From the NCBI RefSeq assembly GCF_900312745.1, contig NZ_OMPD01000014.1, positions 2,604,001 through 2,668,000 of the forward strand: a stretch of DNA of 64,000 nt. The letters run 5' to 3'. The notes beneath the pieces were generated by a model. It was given only the letters and a program-made list of their open reading frames with translations. It had not been told where the DNA came from and did not search any database. Positions within the stretch are counted from its first letter, which is position 1. Every line of letters begins with the position of its first letter. This document shows, in pieces, positions 43,326 through 51,995 of the stretch. The translations under genes were made by a program, and so were the position numbers. This DNA comes from Aquimarina sp. AU58. GTDB lineage: Bacteria > Bacteroidota > Bacteroidia > Flavobacteriales > Flavobacteriaceae.

Positions 43326-44461
43326 TGGGGCCAATTAGAGTATTACAGATTTTTACTATTATGAATCGGGGAGGAGCAGAATCCATGATCATGAACTATT
43401 ATCGTAATATAGATAGAGATAAAGTTCAGTTTGACTTTTTGGTGCATAGAAAAGGAAAAGCGGCTTTCGATGATGAAATCAAAAGTTTAGGAGGAAATAT
43501 CTATATCATGGACCCAATTAATCCTTTTTTTCCAAAAGAATATTACCATAGACTCAGAGCGTTTTTTAATGAACATAAAGGGTATCCAATAGTACATTCT
43601 CATTTAAATACATTTAGTAGTTTTCCTCTAAAAATAGCAAAAGAGTTTAATATCCCTTGTAGAATTGCCCATGCACATACTGCGTTTGAAAATATTAAAC
43701 TTAGAAATTTTGTGCCTAACAAAGAAAACGTCACAGAAACGGTAAAAAAACTCATAAAATTTAGATTAAGAAAAAAGGTGAGTACCTATGCAACGCATCG
43801 TTTTTCTTGTGGAGATAAAGCAGGACAATGGCTTTTTGGTAAAAACAATGATTTTTATACCATGAATAATGCTATAGACACCAAAAAATTTGTCTATAAG
43901 CCAGAAACAGATCAGAAATATAGAAAAGAATTGAATCTGGAAGGTAAAGTATTAATAGGACATGTAGGACGTCTTAATAATGCAAAAAATCATTCCTATC
44001 TACTTCGAATATTTGCCAATATTCTGGAAGAAAGACCAGACTGTATCTTAGTACTTGTAGGAAATGGAGAATTACAACAGGCTATAGAGCAAGAAATTGA
44101 TGATTTGGGAATCCAGGATCAGGTTAAAATGTTAGGGGTTAGGTCTGATATTTCAGAATTGCTTCAGATGATGGATATTTTTGTTTTTCCTTCATTTTAT
44201 GAAGGCCTTCCTGTTACTTTAATTGAAGCTCAAGCTGCAGGACTTAAGATTTTGGCATCCGATACCATTACTCAAGAAGTAAAGCTAACCGATGATATCG
44301 AATTTGTTTCGATTCAAAAACCGACTAGTTTTTGGGTACATAAGATATTCGATATTTTACCATATAAAAAACAAGATAACAGCGATAAAATTGCAAAAGC
44401 AGGTTATGATATCGGATCTAATACAGAAAAAATACAAAACTTTTATCTAAATAATAAATAG
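43325..44461 (+). CDS. Glycosyltransferase family 4, EpsF-like (paralogue A)
   Basis: 378 residues, GT-B, close to EpsF-type enzymes: VLQIFTIMNRGGAESMIMNY at the acceptor loop, HSHLNTFSSFPLKIAK, HRFSCGDKAGQWLFG, IGHVGRLNNAKNH, and FPSFYEGLPVTLIEAQAAG with the EX7E motif. It is strikingly similar along its whole length to the gene at 45913, from which it is separated only by a CapK-like gene, so the pair arose by duplication. Donor sugar unknown. Confidence 0.92.
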   Translation: MGPIRVLQIFTIMNRGGAESMIMNYYRNIDRDKVQFDFLVHRKGKAAFDDEIKSLGGNIYIMDPINPFFPKEYYHRLRAFFNEHKGYPIVHSHLNTFSSFPLKIAKEFNIPCRIAHAHTAFENIKLRNFVPNKENVTETVKKLIKFRLRKKVSTYATHRFSCGDKAGQWLFGKNNDFYTMNNAIDTKKFVYKPETDQKYRKELNLEGKVLIGHVGRLNNAKNHSYLLRIFANILEERPDCILVLVGNGELQQAIEQEIDDLGIQDQVKMLGVRSDISELLQMMDIFVFPSFYEGLPVTLIEAQAAGLKILASDTITQEVKLTDDIEFVSIQKPTSFWVHKIFDILPYKKQDNSDKIAKAGYDIGSNTEKIQNFYLNNK

Positions 44462-44463
44462 TT

Positions 44464-45858
44464 ATGGGAAATATGCAGGACAAGATTTATGAACAATCTC
44501 CACATTTAATACAAAATTGGATTGTTTCTATCTATAATCTTTTAGCATATAAAAAAAGGTATTCTGGGAAATATAAATATTTCCTGAAAGCGTATTTACA
44601 AAAAAGAAATTTGTCATTAGACGAACTGAAAGAGCTGCAAATTGAAAAATATAAAGAACTTATATTGCATACAAAAAATCATTCTGAGTATTATAGAAAT
44701 ATTTTCTCTAAGATAGAGTCCCCCGAAGATTTGGCTAATATAAAACAACTGCCAATAATTGATAAAGAGACCTTAAGAAATAATCTGTCAGATATTTATA
44801 CAGTTGAAAAAAGCGAAGGTATACTTTCTAAAACAGGGGGTACAACCGGGAAATCTTTAGAAGTAGTATATACTCATGATGATATACAGGAACGATTTGC
44901 ATTGCTTGATGATTTTAGAAATGAATTTGGATACAAACTCGGTAAGAAAACGGCATGGTTTAGTGGTAAAAACCTTTTAAGCAAAAGAGATCTGAAAAAA
45001 AACAGATTCTGGAAGACGGATCATATTCATAAAGTGAGATATTACTCTACGTTTCATATTCATGGAAAATACCTAAAACATTATATTAACGATCTAATTT
45101 CGTATAAGCCTCAATATATGGTTGGTTTTCCTTCAACAATGTATGAAATTGCAAAATACGGAATGGCTCACAATATAGACTTTCCTGCAAATATTATAAC
45201 AGCAATATTTCCAACAGCAGAAACCATCACAGAAGATATTAGAGATGTTCTTGAAGGGTATTTTAAAACAAATCTATACAATCAATATGCATCTTCTGAA
45301 GGAGCTCCGTTTATTTTTGAATGCAAAAATAAAAAGCTACACATGGATTTAAAAAGTGGAGTTTTTGAAGTTTTGAATGAAAATAATGAGCCTAGTAAAA
45401 AAGGAAGACTTGTAGTAACTTCTTTTACAACTCATGGTACTCCGTTAATACGATATGATATAGGAGATCAAATTGAATTAGGAGATCGTAATGATACATG
45501 TGATTGCGGGAATAATAATCCATTAGTTAAAGAGGTTTTGGGACGTATCTCAGATTATATATACTCTGAAGAAATTGGTAAGATTAATCTTGGTAATATC
45601 TCTAATTGTTTAAAAGGAGTTAAAGGAATTATTAAATTCCAAATTCAGCAAAATGTAATTGATAGCCTTTTGGTTTTAATAGAAAAAGATGATCAGATAT
45701 ACTCATCTGAGTATGAAAAAGTGTTTTTAAAAAACTTAAGAGATCGTGTTGGGTCTAGTATTGCTATTGAACTAAAACATGTTGCCGAAATACCAGTAGA
45801 GAAAAGTGGAAAATATAGATTGATAAAAAATAACATCAAAGAAGAAATTAGTATCTAA
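44464..45858 (+). CDS. CapK / phenylacetate-CoA ligase-like adenylate-forming enzyme
   Basis: 464 residues of the CapK (PaaK-like) family. Seen: SKTGGTTGKSLEVVYT (the Gly/Thr-rich ATP loop), NQYASSEGAPFIFEC, and TPLIRYDIGDQIELGD with the Asp that binds ribose. A CDCG cluster follows (NDTCDCGNNN). CapK-like proteins recur in capsule loci without an assigned reaction; they probably activate a carboxylic acid for attachment to a sugar or lipid carrier (inference). Two bases after one GT4 gene and 54 bases before its paralogue. Confidence 0.85.
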   Translation: MGNMQDKIYEQSPHLIQNWIVSIYNLLAYKKRYSGKYKYFLKAYLQKRNLSLDELKELQIEKYKELILHTKNHSEYYRNIFSKIESPEDLANIKQLPIIDKETLRNNLSDIYTVEKSEGILSKTGGTTGKSLEVVYTHDDIQERFALLDDFRNEFGYKLGKKTAWFSGKNLLSKRDLKKNRFWKTDHIHKVRYYSTFHIHGKYLKHYINDLISYKPQYMVGFPSTMYEIAKYGMAHNIDFPANIITAIFPTAETITEDIRDVLEGYFKTNLYNQYASSEGAPFIFECKNKKLHMDLKSGVFEVLNENNEPSKKGRLVVTSFTTHGTPLIRYDIGDQIELGDRNDTCDCGNNNPLVKEVLGRISDYIYSEEIGKINLGNISNCLKGVKGIIKFQIQQNVIDSLLVLIEKDDQIYSSEYEKVFLKNLRDRVGSSIAIELKHVAEIPVEKSGKYRLIKNNIKEEISI

Positions 45859-45912
45859 TTTGATAGTTAGCAAAAATGTAGTGTTGTTGCGGTAACAAAT
45901 AATTATTATAAA

Positions 45913-47049
45913 ATGATCAAAGTTTTACAGGTTTTTACTATGATGGATAGGGGAGGTTCAGAATCTATGATTATGAACTATTATAGGAAGATAGATAGAG
46001 AAAAAATTCAGTTTGATTTTCTGGTACATAGAAAAGAGAAATGTGATTTTGATGATGAAATTGAAAGCCTTGGAGGAAAAATTTATAGATTGTCACCAAT
46101 AAATCCAATATTTCCGGGAAAATACTATGAAGAATTAAGAGCGTTTTTTAAAACCCATACAGAGTACACTATTATTCACTCTCACCTCAATACATTTAGT
46201 TGTTTTCCGATTAAAATAGCTAAAGAGTTTAGTATTCCAATTAGGATTGTTCATGCACATATTGCAATTGAAAAAATTAAATTTTCGGATCTAATCCCTA
46301 GTAAAGAAAATCTTATCGATACGGTTAAAAAACTGATAAAATTTCGATTGAAAAACAAAAACCGTAAGGATGCTACTCATTATTTTTCGTGTGGAGATAA
46401 AGCGGGTCAATGGCTTTTTGGTAAAAACACGGAGTTTTTAACCATGAATAATGCTATTGATACCGAAAAATTTGTTTTTGATCCAATAACAAGAAAAGAA
46501 TACAGAAAAGAAATGGGAGTTGAAGATCAATTTGTGATCGGCCATGTCGGAAGATTAGATACTCAAAAAAATCATGTATTCTTAATACAGATATTTGCTC
46601 GTATTATAGAAAAACACCCTAATGCCAAGCTGATGCTAGTGGGAGAGGGGCCTTTGAGAGAGAAAATTGCTGCTGAAGCCAAACGTCTTGGCGTAGAGGA
46701 TGATATTATGATTTTAGGAGTTCGATCAGATATTCCAGAATTATTACAAGCATTTGATTCTTTTGTATTTCCTTCGTTTTATGAAGGACTACCGGTAACG
46801 CTTATCGAAGCACAGGCAGCCGGACTTAAGATTTTTGCTTCAGATACTATCACAACTGAAGTAAGTTTAACCAATGATATCGAATTTTTGTCAATTAAAG
46901 ACACAGCAGAGTTTTGGGCAAATAAAGTGGTAAAAGCAATGTCATATACCAGAATAAATAATAAACCTCAAGTCGTTAATGGAGGATATGATATTATTTC
47001 GAATACAAAACGAATTGAAGAATTTTACCTTCAACAAATAAACCATTAA
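45913..47049 (+). CDS. Glycosyltransferase family 4, EpsF-like (paralogue B)
   Basis: 378 residues, the same length as the gene at 43325 and very similar throughout: MDRGGSESMIMNYYRKIDRE, HSHLNTFSCFPIKIAKEF, FSCGDKAGQWLFGKN, FPSFYEGLPVTLIEAQAAG. Differences concentrate in the N-terminal acceptor half (for example 60-150), so the two enzymes may use the same donor on different acceptors (inference). Followed after 27 bases by the second MBOAT. Confidence 0.92.
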   Translation: MIKVLQVFTMMDRGGSESMIMNYYRKIDREKIQFDFLVHRKEKCDFDDEIESLGGKIYRLSPINPIFPGKYYEELRAFFKTHTEYTIIHSHLNTFSCFPIKIAKEFSIPIRIVHAHIAIEKIKFSDLIPSKENLIDTVKKLIKFRLKNKNRKDATHYFSCGDKAGQWLFGKNTEFLTMNNAIDTEKFVFDPITRKEYRKEMGVEDQFVIGHVGRLDTQKNHVFLIQIFARIIEKHPNAKLMLVGEGPLREKIAAEAKRLGVEDDIMILGVRSDIPELLQAFDSFVFPSFYEGLPVTLIEAQAAGLKIFASDTITTEVSLTNDIEFLSIKDTAEFWANKVVKAMSYTRINNKPQVVNGGYDIISNTKRIEEFYLQQINH

Positions 47050-47076
47050 TTCTTATGCTAAAATCAATATAAGTAT

Positions 47077-48489
47077 ATGCTTTTTAATTCGATAGATTTT
47101 TTCGTATTTCTTTCTTTAGTTTTCATAGGCTATTGGTTTGTTACGTATAAAAATCTAAGGATACAAAATGTACTATTACTTGTTGCTAGCTATGTGTTTT
47201 ATGGTTGGTGGGATTGGCGTTTTTTGTCTTTGATAGCATTAAGTACGATTATTGATTATACAGCAGGGTCTCGAATATATGAGTCTAAAGAAGTTTCGGT
47301 GAAAAAGAGATGGCTTTGGGTAAGTATTGTGTTTAATTTAGGGATGTTGGGTTTTTTTAAATACTATAACTTTTTTATAGATTCCTGGATTGATCTTTTT
47401 GCTTCTGTAGGTTACGAACTTCAAAGTACATGGACATTACAGATTATTCTACCTGTTGGTATTTCGTTTTACACTTTTCAGACCTTGTCATACTCGATAG
47501 ATATTTATAGAGAAAAACTACAACCCACTAAGGATTTTATAGCTTTTGCTGCATTTGTAGCTTTCTTTCCGCAGTTAGTGGCAGGACCTATAGAAAGAGC
47601 GACCAATCTGGTACCACAGTTTTTAAAGAAAAGAACATTTACATACCAAACTTTTTCTTACGGAATAAAATTAATGATTTGGGGGTTCTTTCTGAAATTG
47701 GTTGTAGCAGACAGAGCAGCTATTTATGTAAATGCGGTATATAACAATACAGAAAATCATGATGGCTTAAGTTTTATTGCAGCCACAGTATTATTCGCTT
47801 TTCAGATCTATGGGGATTTTGCTGGGTATTCATTAATTGCTATAGGAACATCCAAACTTTTTGGTTTTGATTTGATGACCAACTTTAGGCGGCCGTATTT
47901 TTCGGCATCAGTAAGTGAGTTTTGGACCAGATGGCATATTTCGTTATCAACATGGTTTAGGGATTATCTATACATACCATTAGGAGGAAATCGAGTAGCA
48001 AAACCAAGATGGCTATTTAATCTTTTTATCACGTTTTTAATTAGTGGGCTATGGCATGGAGCAAATTGGACTTTTGTGGTTTGGGGAGCTTTAAACGGAC
48101 TCTATCTCATTTTAGAAGTTCTTGTATTCAAAAAAAGAAGAAAAGGAGTATTTAATGTATTGCTCACATTTATATTAATCAATTTTGCCTGGGTGTTCTT
48201 TAGAGCAAATAGTATTGAAGATGCTTTTTTTATTATAAAAAAAATCTGTACGGTGCCAGGAAGATTATACATTGGGAGTGGAGATGATATTACTGCCTCA
48301 TTATATGCAACCTTGGCAATTGCTATTCTGGTCGTAGTAGAATTGAAAAAAGAATACTTCAATACTATGTTTTCGATTTCTAATCATAAGTATGAATTTG
48401 TACGATTAACAGGATATGCTGTTCTGATTTATATAATTATGTATTTTGGAGTATTTGGTAAAAGTCAGTTTATTTATTTTCAGTTTTAA
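47077..48489 (+). CDS. MBOAT O-acyltransferase with C-terminal FIYFQF shuttle motif (module 2)
   Basis: 470-residue AlgI/DltB-class MBOAT with about 11 membrane helices. His327 in GLWHGANW is conserved, but the second His of the family is Asn340 here (GALNGLYL, where the paralogue at 38241 has LLHGIYF). Like that paralogue it ends in exactly FIYFQF (465-470; Tyr467), the proposed acyl shuttle. It begins MLFNSIDFFVFL, matching the family N-terminus. Three bases before the SGNH-partner gene. The acyl donor may be the second carrier pair at 55276-57022 or a CoA thioester. Confidence 0.92.
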   Translation: MLFNSIDFFVFLSLVFIGYWFVTYKNLRIQNVLLLVASYVFYGWWDWRFLSLIALSTIIDYTAGSRIYESKEVSVKKRWLWVSIVFNLGMLGFFKYYNFFIDSWIDLFASVGYELQSTWTLQIILPVGISFYTFQTLSYSIDIYREKLQPTKDFIAFAAFVAFFPQLVAGPIERATNLVPQFLKKRTFTYQTFSYGIKLMIWGFFLKLVVADRAAIYVNAVYNNTENHDGLSFIAATVLFAFQIYGDFAGYSLIAIGTSKLFGFDLMTNFRRPYFSASVSEFWTRWHISLSTWFRDYLYIPLGGNRVAKPRWLFNLFITFLISGLWHGANWTFVVWGALNGLYLILEVLVFKKRRKGVFNVLLTFILINFAWVFFRANSIEDAFFIIKKICTVPGRLYIGSGDDITASLYATLAIAILVVVELKKEYFNTMFSISNHKYEFVRLTGYAVLIYIIMYFGVFGKSQFIYFQF

Positions 48490-48492
48490 AAT

Positions 48493-49431
48493 ATGATTAG
48501 AAAAGAATATAAGACATCATTAATCAAGCTTGGAAAATTTCTTGTGATTTTTCTCATAGTTGATTTTACTTTAGGAATGATTTCTAAGCAATTGTTTTTT
48601 AGTCAGGAAACCGGAAAATATGCCAGATCTACTTATGCCATACAAGAAACAAATGCAAAAGTATTAATATTCGGGAGCTCTCATGCCCACCGACATTATG
48701 TACCCGAGGTTATAGAAACAGAAATGCAAAAGTCTTGTTATAATGCAGGGGCAGAGGGACAGCAATTATTATATCATGTGGCGCTTCAAAAAATGATTAT
48801 TAAACGAATGCAACCAGAGTTGATGATCTTAAATATCGATGAAGATTTTTTATATCATACTAAAGAAGCATATGATAGGCTTAGTGATCTGCATCCCTAT
48901 TATTCGGATTATAGAGATGATTTAAAACCTATATTAGGATTGCAATCTAAGTTGGTAGACTTTAAATTATTTTTCAAAGGATACCAAACCAATTCAACAA
49001 TTATGCATGTTATTCGTTATTATGCATCACCCCAGCTGGATTATAAAGGATACAGACCATTATTTGGAAAAGTTAAACCTTCTAAACATATAAACGAAGA
49101 AGCTCAATCAAAAATTGAAAAAGGAGCAGAGGATATAGATCAAAATTTTGTAGCCGCGCTCCATATGTTTATTGCAACTGCTAAGGATCATAATATAGAT
49201 TTGGTTTTTGTTACTTCCCCAACTTATTTTACTGTAGATCATTCTATGAATACTTCTTTTAATAGGATTAAGGCAATAGCCGAAAAAGAAAATATTCCTT
49301 TTGTAGATTTTTTTAATGATCAACAATTTATGGGTAAACCAACATTGTTTCATGATCCATCACATTTAAATAATGACGGTGCAAAGCTATTTACCAAAAA
49401 ATTGGCAGACCAGATTAAAAAATTTAAATAA
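48493..49431 (+). CDS. SGNH-like acyl transferase partner of MBOAT (module 2)
   Basis: 312 residues, one N-terminal membrane anchor (LGKFLVIFLIVDFTLGMI), then an outside domain. G61-S62-S63-H64 in LIFGSSHAHRHYV is the candidate nucleophile block, and D288-P-S-H291 near the end (FHDPSHLNNDGA) is the DxxH motif. The same length and layout as the partner of the first MBOAT, though the sequences are only distantly related by eye. Last gene of the 20-gene run; a bidirectional terminator follows. Confidence 0.78.
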   Translation: MIRKEYKTSLIKLGKFLVIFLIVDFTLGMISKQLFFSQETGKYARSTYAIQETNAKVLIFGSSHAHRHYVPEVIETEMQKSCYNAGAEGQQLLYHVALQKMIIKRMQPELMILNIDEDFLYHTKEAYDRLSDLHPYYSDYRDDLKPILGLQSKLVDFKLFFKGYQTNSTIMHVIRYYASPQLDYKGYRPLFGKVKPSKHINEEAQSKIEKGAEDIDQNFVAALHMFIATAKDHNIDLVFVTSPTYFTVDHSMNTSFNRIKAIAEKENIPFVDFFNDQQFMGKPTLFHDPSHLNNDGAKLFTKKLADQIKKFK

Positions 49432-49520
49432 TGTGAGTTCGACGTTATTATATTAGTCAGAGTGACTTTTTATAGTGAGACGCCTTTTTAAAACTAAAAT
49501 CTTATATCGATTTCACGTTT

Positions 49521-49540
49521 AATACTATCATGACAGTATT
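49521..49540. repeat. 20-bp near-perfect palindrome
   Basis: AATACT-ATCATGAC-AGTATT reads almost the same on both strands, with one mismatched pair. It lies in the gap between the end of the polysaccharide operon and the lipoprotein terminator. It could be a protein site or a weak hairpin; no function assigned. Confidence 0.35.
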
Positions 49541-49560
49541 AAAATAGGTTATAAAATAAA

Positions 49561-49590
49561 AAAACCAGAGTATATCAACTCTGGTTTTTT
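49561..49590. terminator. Bidirectional terminator between polysaccharide operon and lipoprotein gene
   Basis: AAAACCAGAGT (49561-49571) and ACTCTGGTTTT (49578-49588) form a perfect 11-bp stem flanked by A-run and T-run, midway between two convergent genes. Confidence 0.9.
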
Positions 49591-49609
49591 ATAGAATATT
49601 TTAGACTAA

Positions 49610-51586
49610 TTAGTTACATGTATTACCTGTATCGGTTACCGCACCTGGATTAGTAGAATTGTTATTTATACATACAAATCTCGCTGCACCAGTTGGTTCA
49701 AAGATGGTATTATTAAGCAACGTTACTGATGAGTTATCTCCGAATAATCGAATTCCATCACTCTCTGTAGGGCTAATTTTAGTATTTCCAGAAACTTCTA
49801 TATTAGAAGCATCTCCAATTTGTAAACCACCATCTACCTTATTATTTTTAAATATGACACCATTTGCTTTAGAGAAACTTATAGCTTTAGAAGTAATAAA
49901 AGTATTATTTTCTAGTGTTACTCTATAATCTGCATATTCTGGTTTATTATTAAGCTGTGCAAAATATACGTGAAAACGACCTCCATTAACTGTATTACGT
50001 TTTAGAGATATATTTTGTACAAAGGAATTCGTAGCACTTATAGCATTACCAGTTGTGGTAATGGTATTGTCATTGAATTCTGAATTCTTAGATTTTCCTA
50101 TCTGTAATCCTATTGCACAATCTGTTATGGTATTATTAGTGATATCGGTATCATCTGCATTGGTAGCAATACCCAAATCATATCCAGATATGGTGTTACC
50201 AGAAATTATATTGTTGAAAGCAGTTTCACCACCATCTGCCGCAAATATGGCAAAGCGCTCTTTAGCTTCTGGTGATAGTGCTTTAAACGTATTATTGATT
50301 ATCCTGGTCCCATTGGTATGTGTAAATACTAACTGGGTTTCAAAATTATTATCTTCAACCGTTACAGTTTGACCAATAGTTATAGAAACACATCCGCCTC
50401 TACTACCAGTTTCTGTATTTCCTTTGATGAGTACATCAAAGACTCTTTCGAATTCTTTAAGCTCTCCTGTATCAGGATCTCTTCTCCTTGTAGGTTCAAT
50501 ATTGATGCCATATCCAACTTCACCACCATCAGAATTTGTAGAAGGGTTACCAGTATTGGTAAATGTATTATTTAATATTTTGATATCTCTACCTTCTGTC
50601 AAAGCGATACTCATTCTTCTACTATTCTCGAATTTACAGTTTTGTACAGTTACATTGGTTGTAGGATTATAGGTGTCTGGATTAAAAGAAAAACCAATAG
50701 AGTTAATATTAAGAGAACCACTAGATCCGTCAACAAATCGAACACCATCTATGGTAACATTTCTTCCAGAACGGATTAACAAAGTATGTGAACCATACTG
50801 TCCTGCTAATTCACCAGGAGGATAAGCTCTTAGATCTCTATCACCATATAAAACTCCTCCAGATATAGTAATGTTTTCTGCATCTCGCACAGCTAACAGG
50901 GCTCCTCTTTCATGTTCTGCAGTACCAGGAAAAACACGTAGGTTGGTATTATCAGACATGACCAGGTTAAAATCAGAAGGCACATTTACGGCTTCAATAC
51001 CTTTATGATGAACTGTAGAATATGGAGGTGTCGGATTGTGTATCTGGAAAAAAGCATCAAACTTACCAATCTGAAAAGTTTTAGCTCCATAGCCTTTTGT
51101 ATACTCAAATAATCGTTCTAACTCAAAAGTATTTTCTTGGGCAATGTCAGAAGTAGTAGTTCCTTCGACAATACCTTTCCATCGCGAAGCAAAAAATTTA
51201 AAGGTAGGTTCTTTAAGTTGTACATCTCCTTCGATTTCTAATTCAGAACTTAAAAGTTCACCAGCGATAGTACCGCCGGCAAAAATTAATTTTCCATTTT
51301 TAACATCACCACCATCAAATTCAAATTTAACATTAGCAGGTAGTGTAATCGTTTCTCCTTTAAGATCTAAAACACAATTAAATATAATTGTAGAATTGGG
51401 ATCAACAGTAGATAAATCAAAATCACAAGGAGTAGTCACTACATTTGGTGGCGTATCTGCTATTGGATCAATAACAGGAACTTCTCCTTCGGTATCTGGC
51501 GGAGTAACTTGATCAACATTTTCTTTGCTACAGGAAATAGCAATACAGCTCATAAAAATAAGTAGGTAATAAGGTAACTTTTTCAT
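49610..51586 (-). CDS. Parallel beta-helix repeat lipoprotein
   Basis: 658 residues. A type II signal peptide with lipobox AISC (Cys19) is followed by an acidic, Pro-rich linker (about 25-50). The rest is a right-handed beta-helix with many Asn-ladder turns (NITISGGVLYGD, VTVQNCKFENSR, IKILNNTFTNTG, ITNNTITDCAIG), the fold of pectate lyases, rhamnogalacturonases and epimerases. No catalytic residues can be named. Embedded in the polysaccharide locus on the opposite strand, it may cut, epimerise or bind the exported polymer at the outer membrane (inference). Confidence 0.88.
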   Translation of the reverse strand: MKKLPYYLLIFMSCIAISCSKENVDQVTPPDTEGEVPVIDPIADTPPNVVTTPCDFDLSTVDPNSTIIFNCVLDLKGETITLPANVKFEFDGGDVKNGKLIFAGGTIAGELLSSELEIEGDVQLKEPTFKFFASRWKGIVEGTTTSDIAQENTFELERLFEYTKGYGAKTFQIGKFDAFFQIHNPTPPYSTVHHKGIEAVNVPSDFNLVMSDNTNLRVFPGTAEHERGALLAVRDAENITISGGVLYGDRDLRAYPPGELAGQYGSHTLLIRSGRNVTIDGVRFVDGSSGSLNINSIGFSFNPDTYNPTTNVTVQNCKFENSRRMSIALTEGRDIKILNNTFTNTGNPSTNSDGGEVGYGINIEPTRRRDPDTGELKEFERVFDVLIKGNTETGSRGGCVSITIGQTVTVEDNNFETQLVFTHTNGTRIINNTFKALSPEAKERFAIFAADGGETAFNNIISGNTISGYDLGIATNADDTDITNNTITDCAIGLQIGKSKNSEFNDNTITTTGNAISATNSFVQNISLKRNTVNGGRFHVYFAQLNNKPEYADYRVTLENNTFITSKAISFSKANGVIFKNNKVDGGLQIGDASNIEVSGNTKISPTESDGIRLFGDNSSVTLLNNTIFEPTGAARFVCINNNSTNPGAVTDTGNTCN

Positions 51587-51995
51587 TGGGGGGATATTTA
51601 TTTGGGTTAATTATTATTCTGATTTGAGTTATTTACCATGTTTTTTGAGTTTGTTGTTACTTTTTTGAGTTAGTTATTAAGTGCACTAACGTAAGATTGG
51701 GAAATTAATTGTGTAAATTTTATTTGGAAATGTTAAATTTTATTCAAAAAACGTAAATACTTGATTTTACTAGGGCAAACCTTACTTTTTTTGTTGATTT
51801 TCCGCAGAAAATAGCAACATTTTCACTAGTCATTTTGACTGGCGATTAAAAAATAAAAGAAACTATAATTTAAAGTTTTCAAACACTCGCATATAACTAT
51901 ATTTGTATCCGAAAATATTTTAGAATCAACTCATTATTATTGTAAACAAAAATAGATGATGAGTTTACTAGTTATACTTTTTAAGTCTGGGGAAA
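51587..51995. other. Divergent intergenic region of the lipoprotein and GT4 genes
   Basis: 409 bases with no gene. TATATTTG (51898-51905), an exact -7 box, lies 91 bases before the glycosyltransferase start on the plus strand, with no clear TTG at -33. No match was found for the lipoprotein gene on the minus strand. Confidence 0.5.
51898..51905 (+). promoter_or_regulatory. -7 element before the GT4 gene
   Basis: TATATTTG matches the TAnnTTTG consensus exactly. It indicates a separate transcription start for the second part of the polysaccharide locus. Confidence 0.45.

Noticed and set aside
49659..51512. Several 68-122 codon plus-strand ORFs opposite the beta-helix lipoprotein
   Set aside because: They are antisense readings of Asn/Thr/Gly-rich repeats, have no shared frame or start logic, and match no protein pattern.
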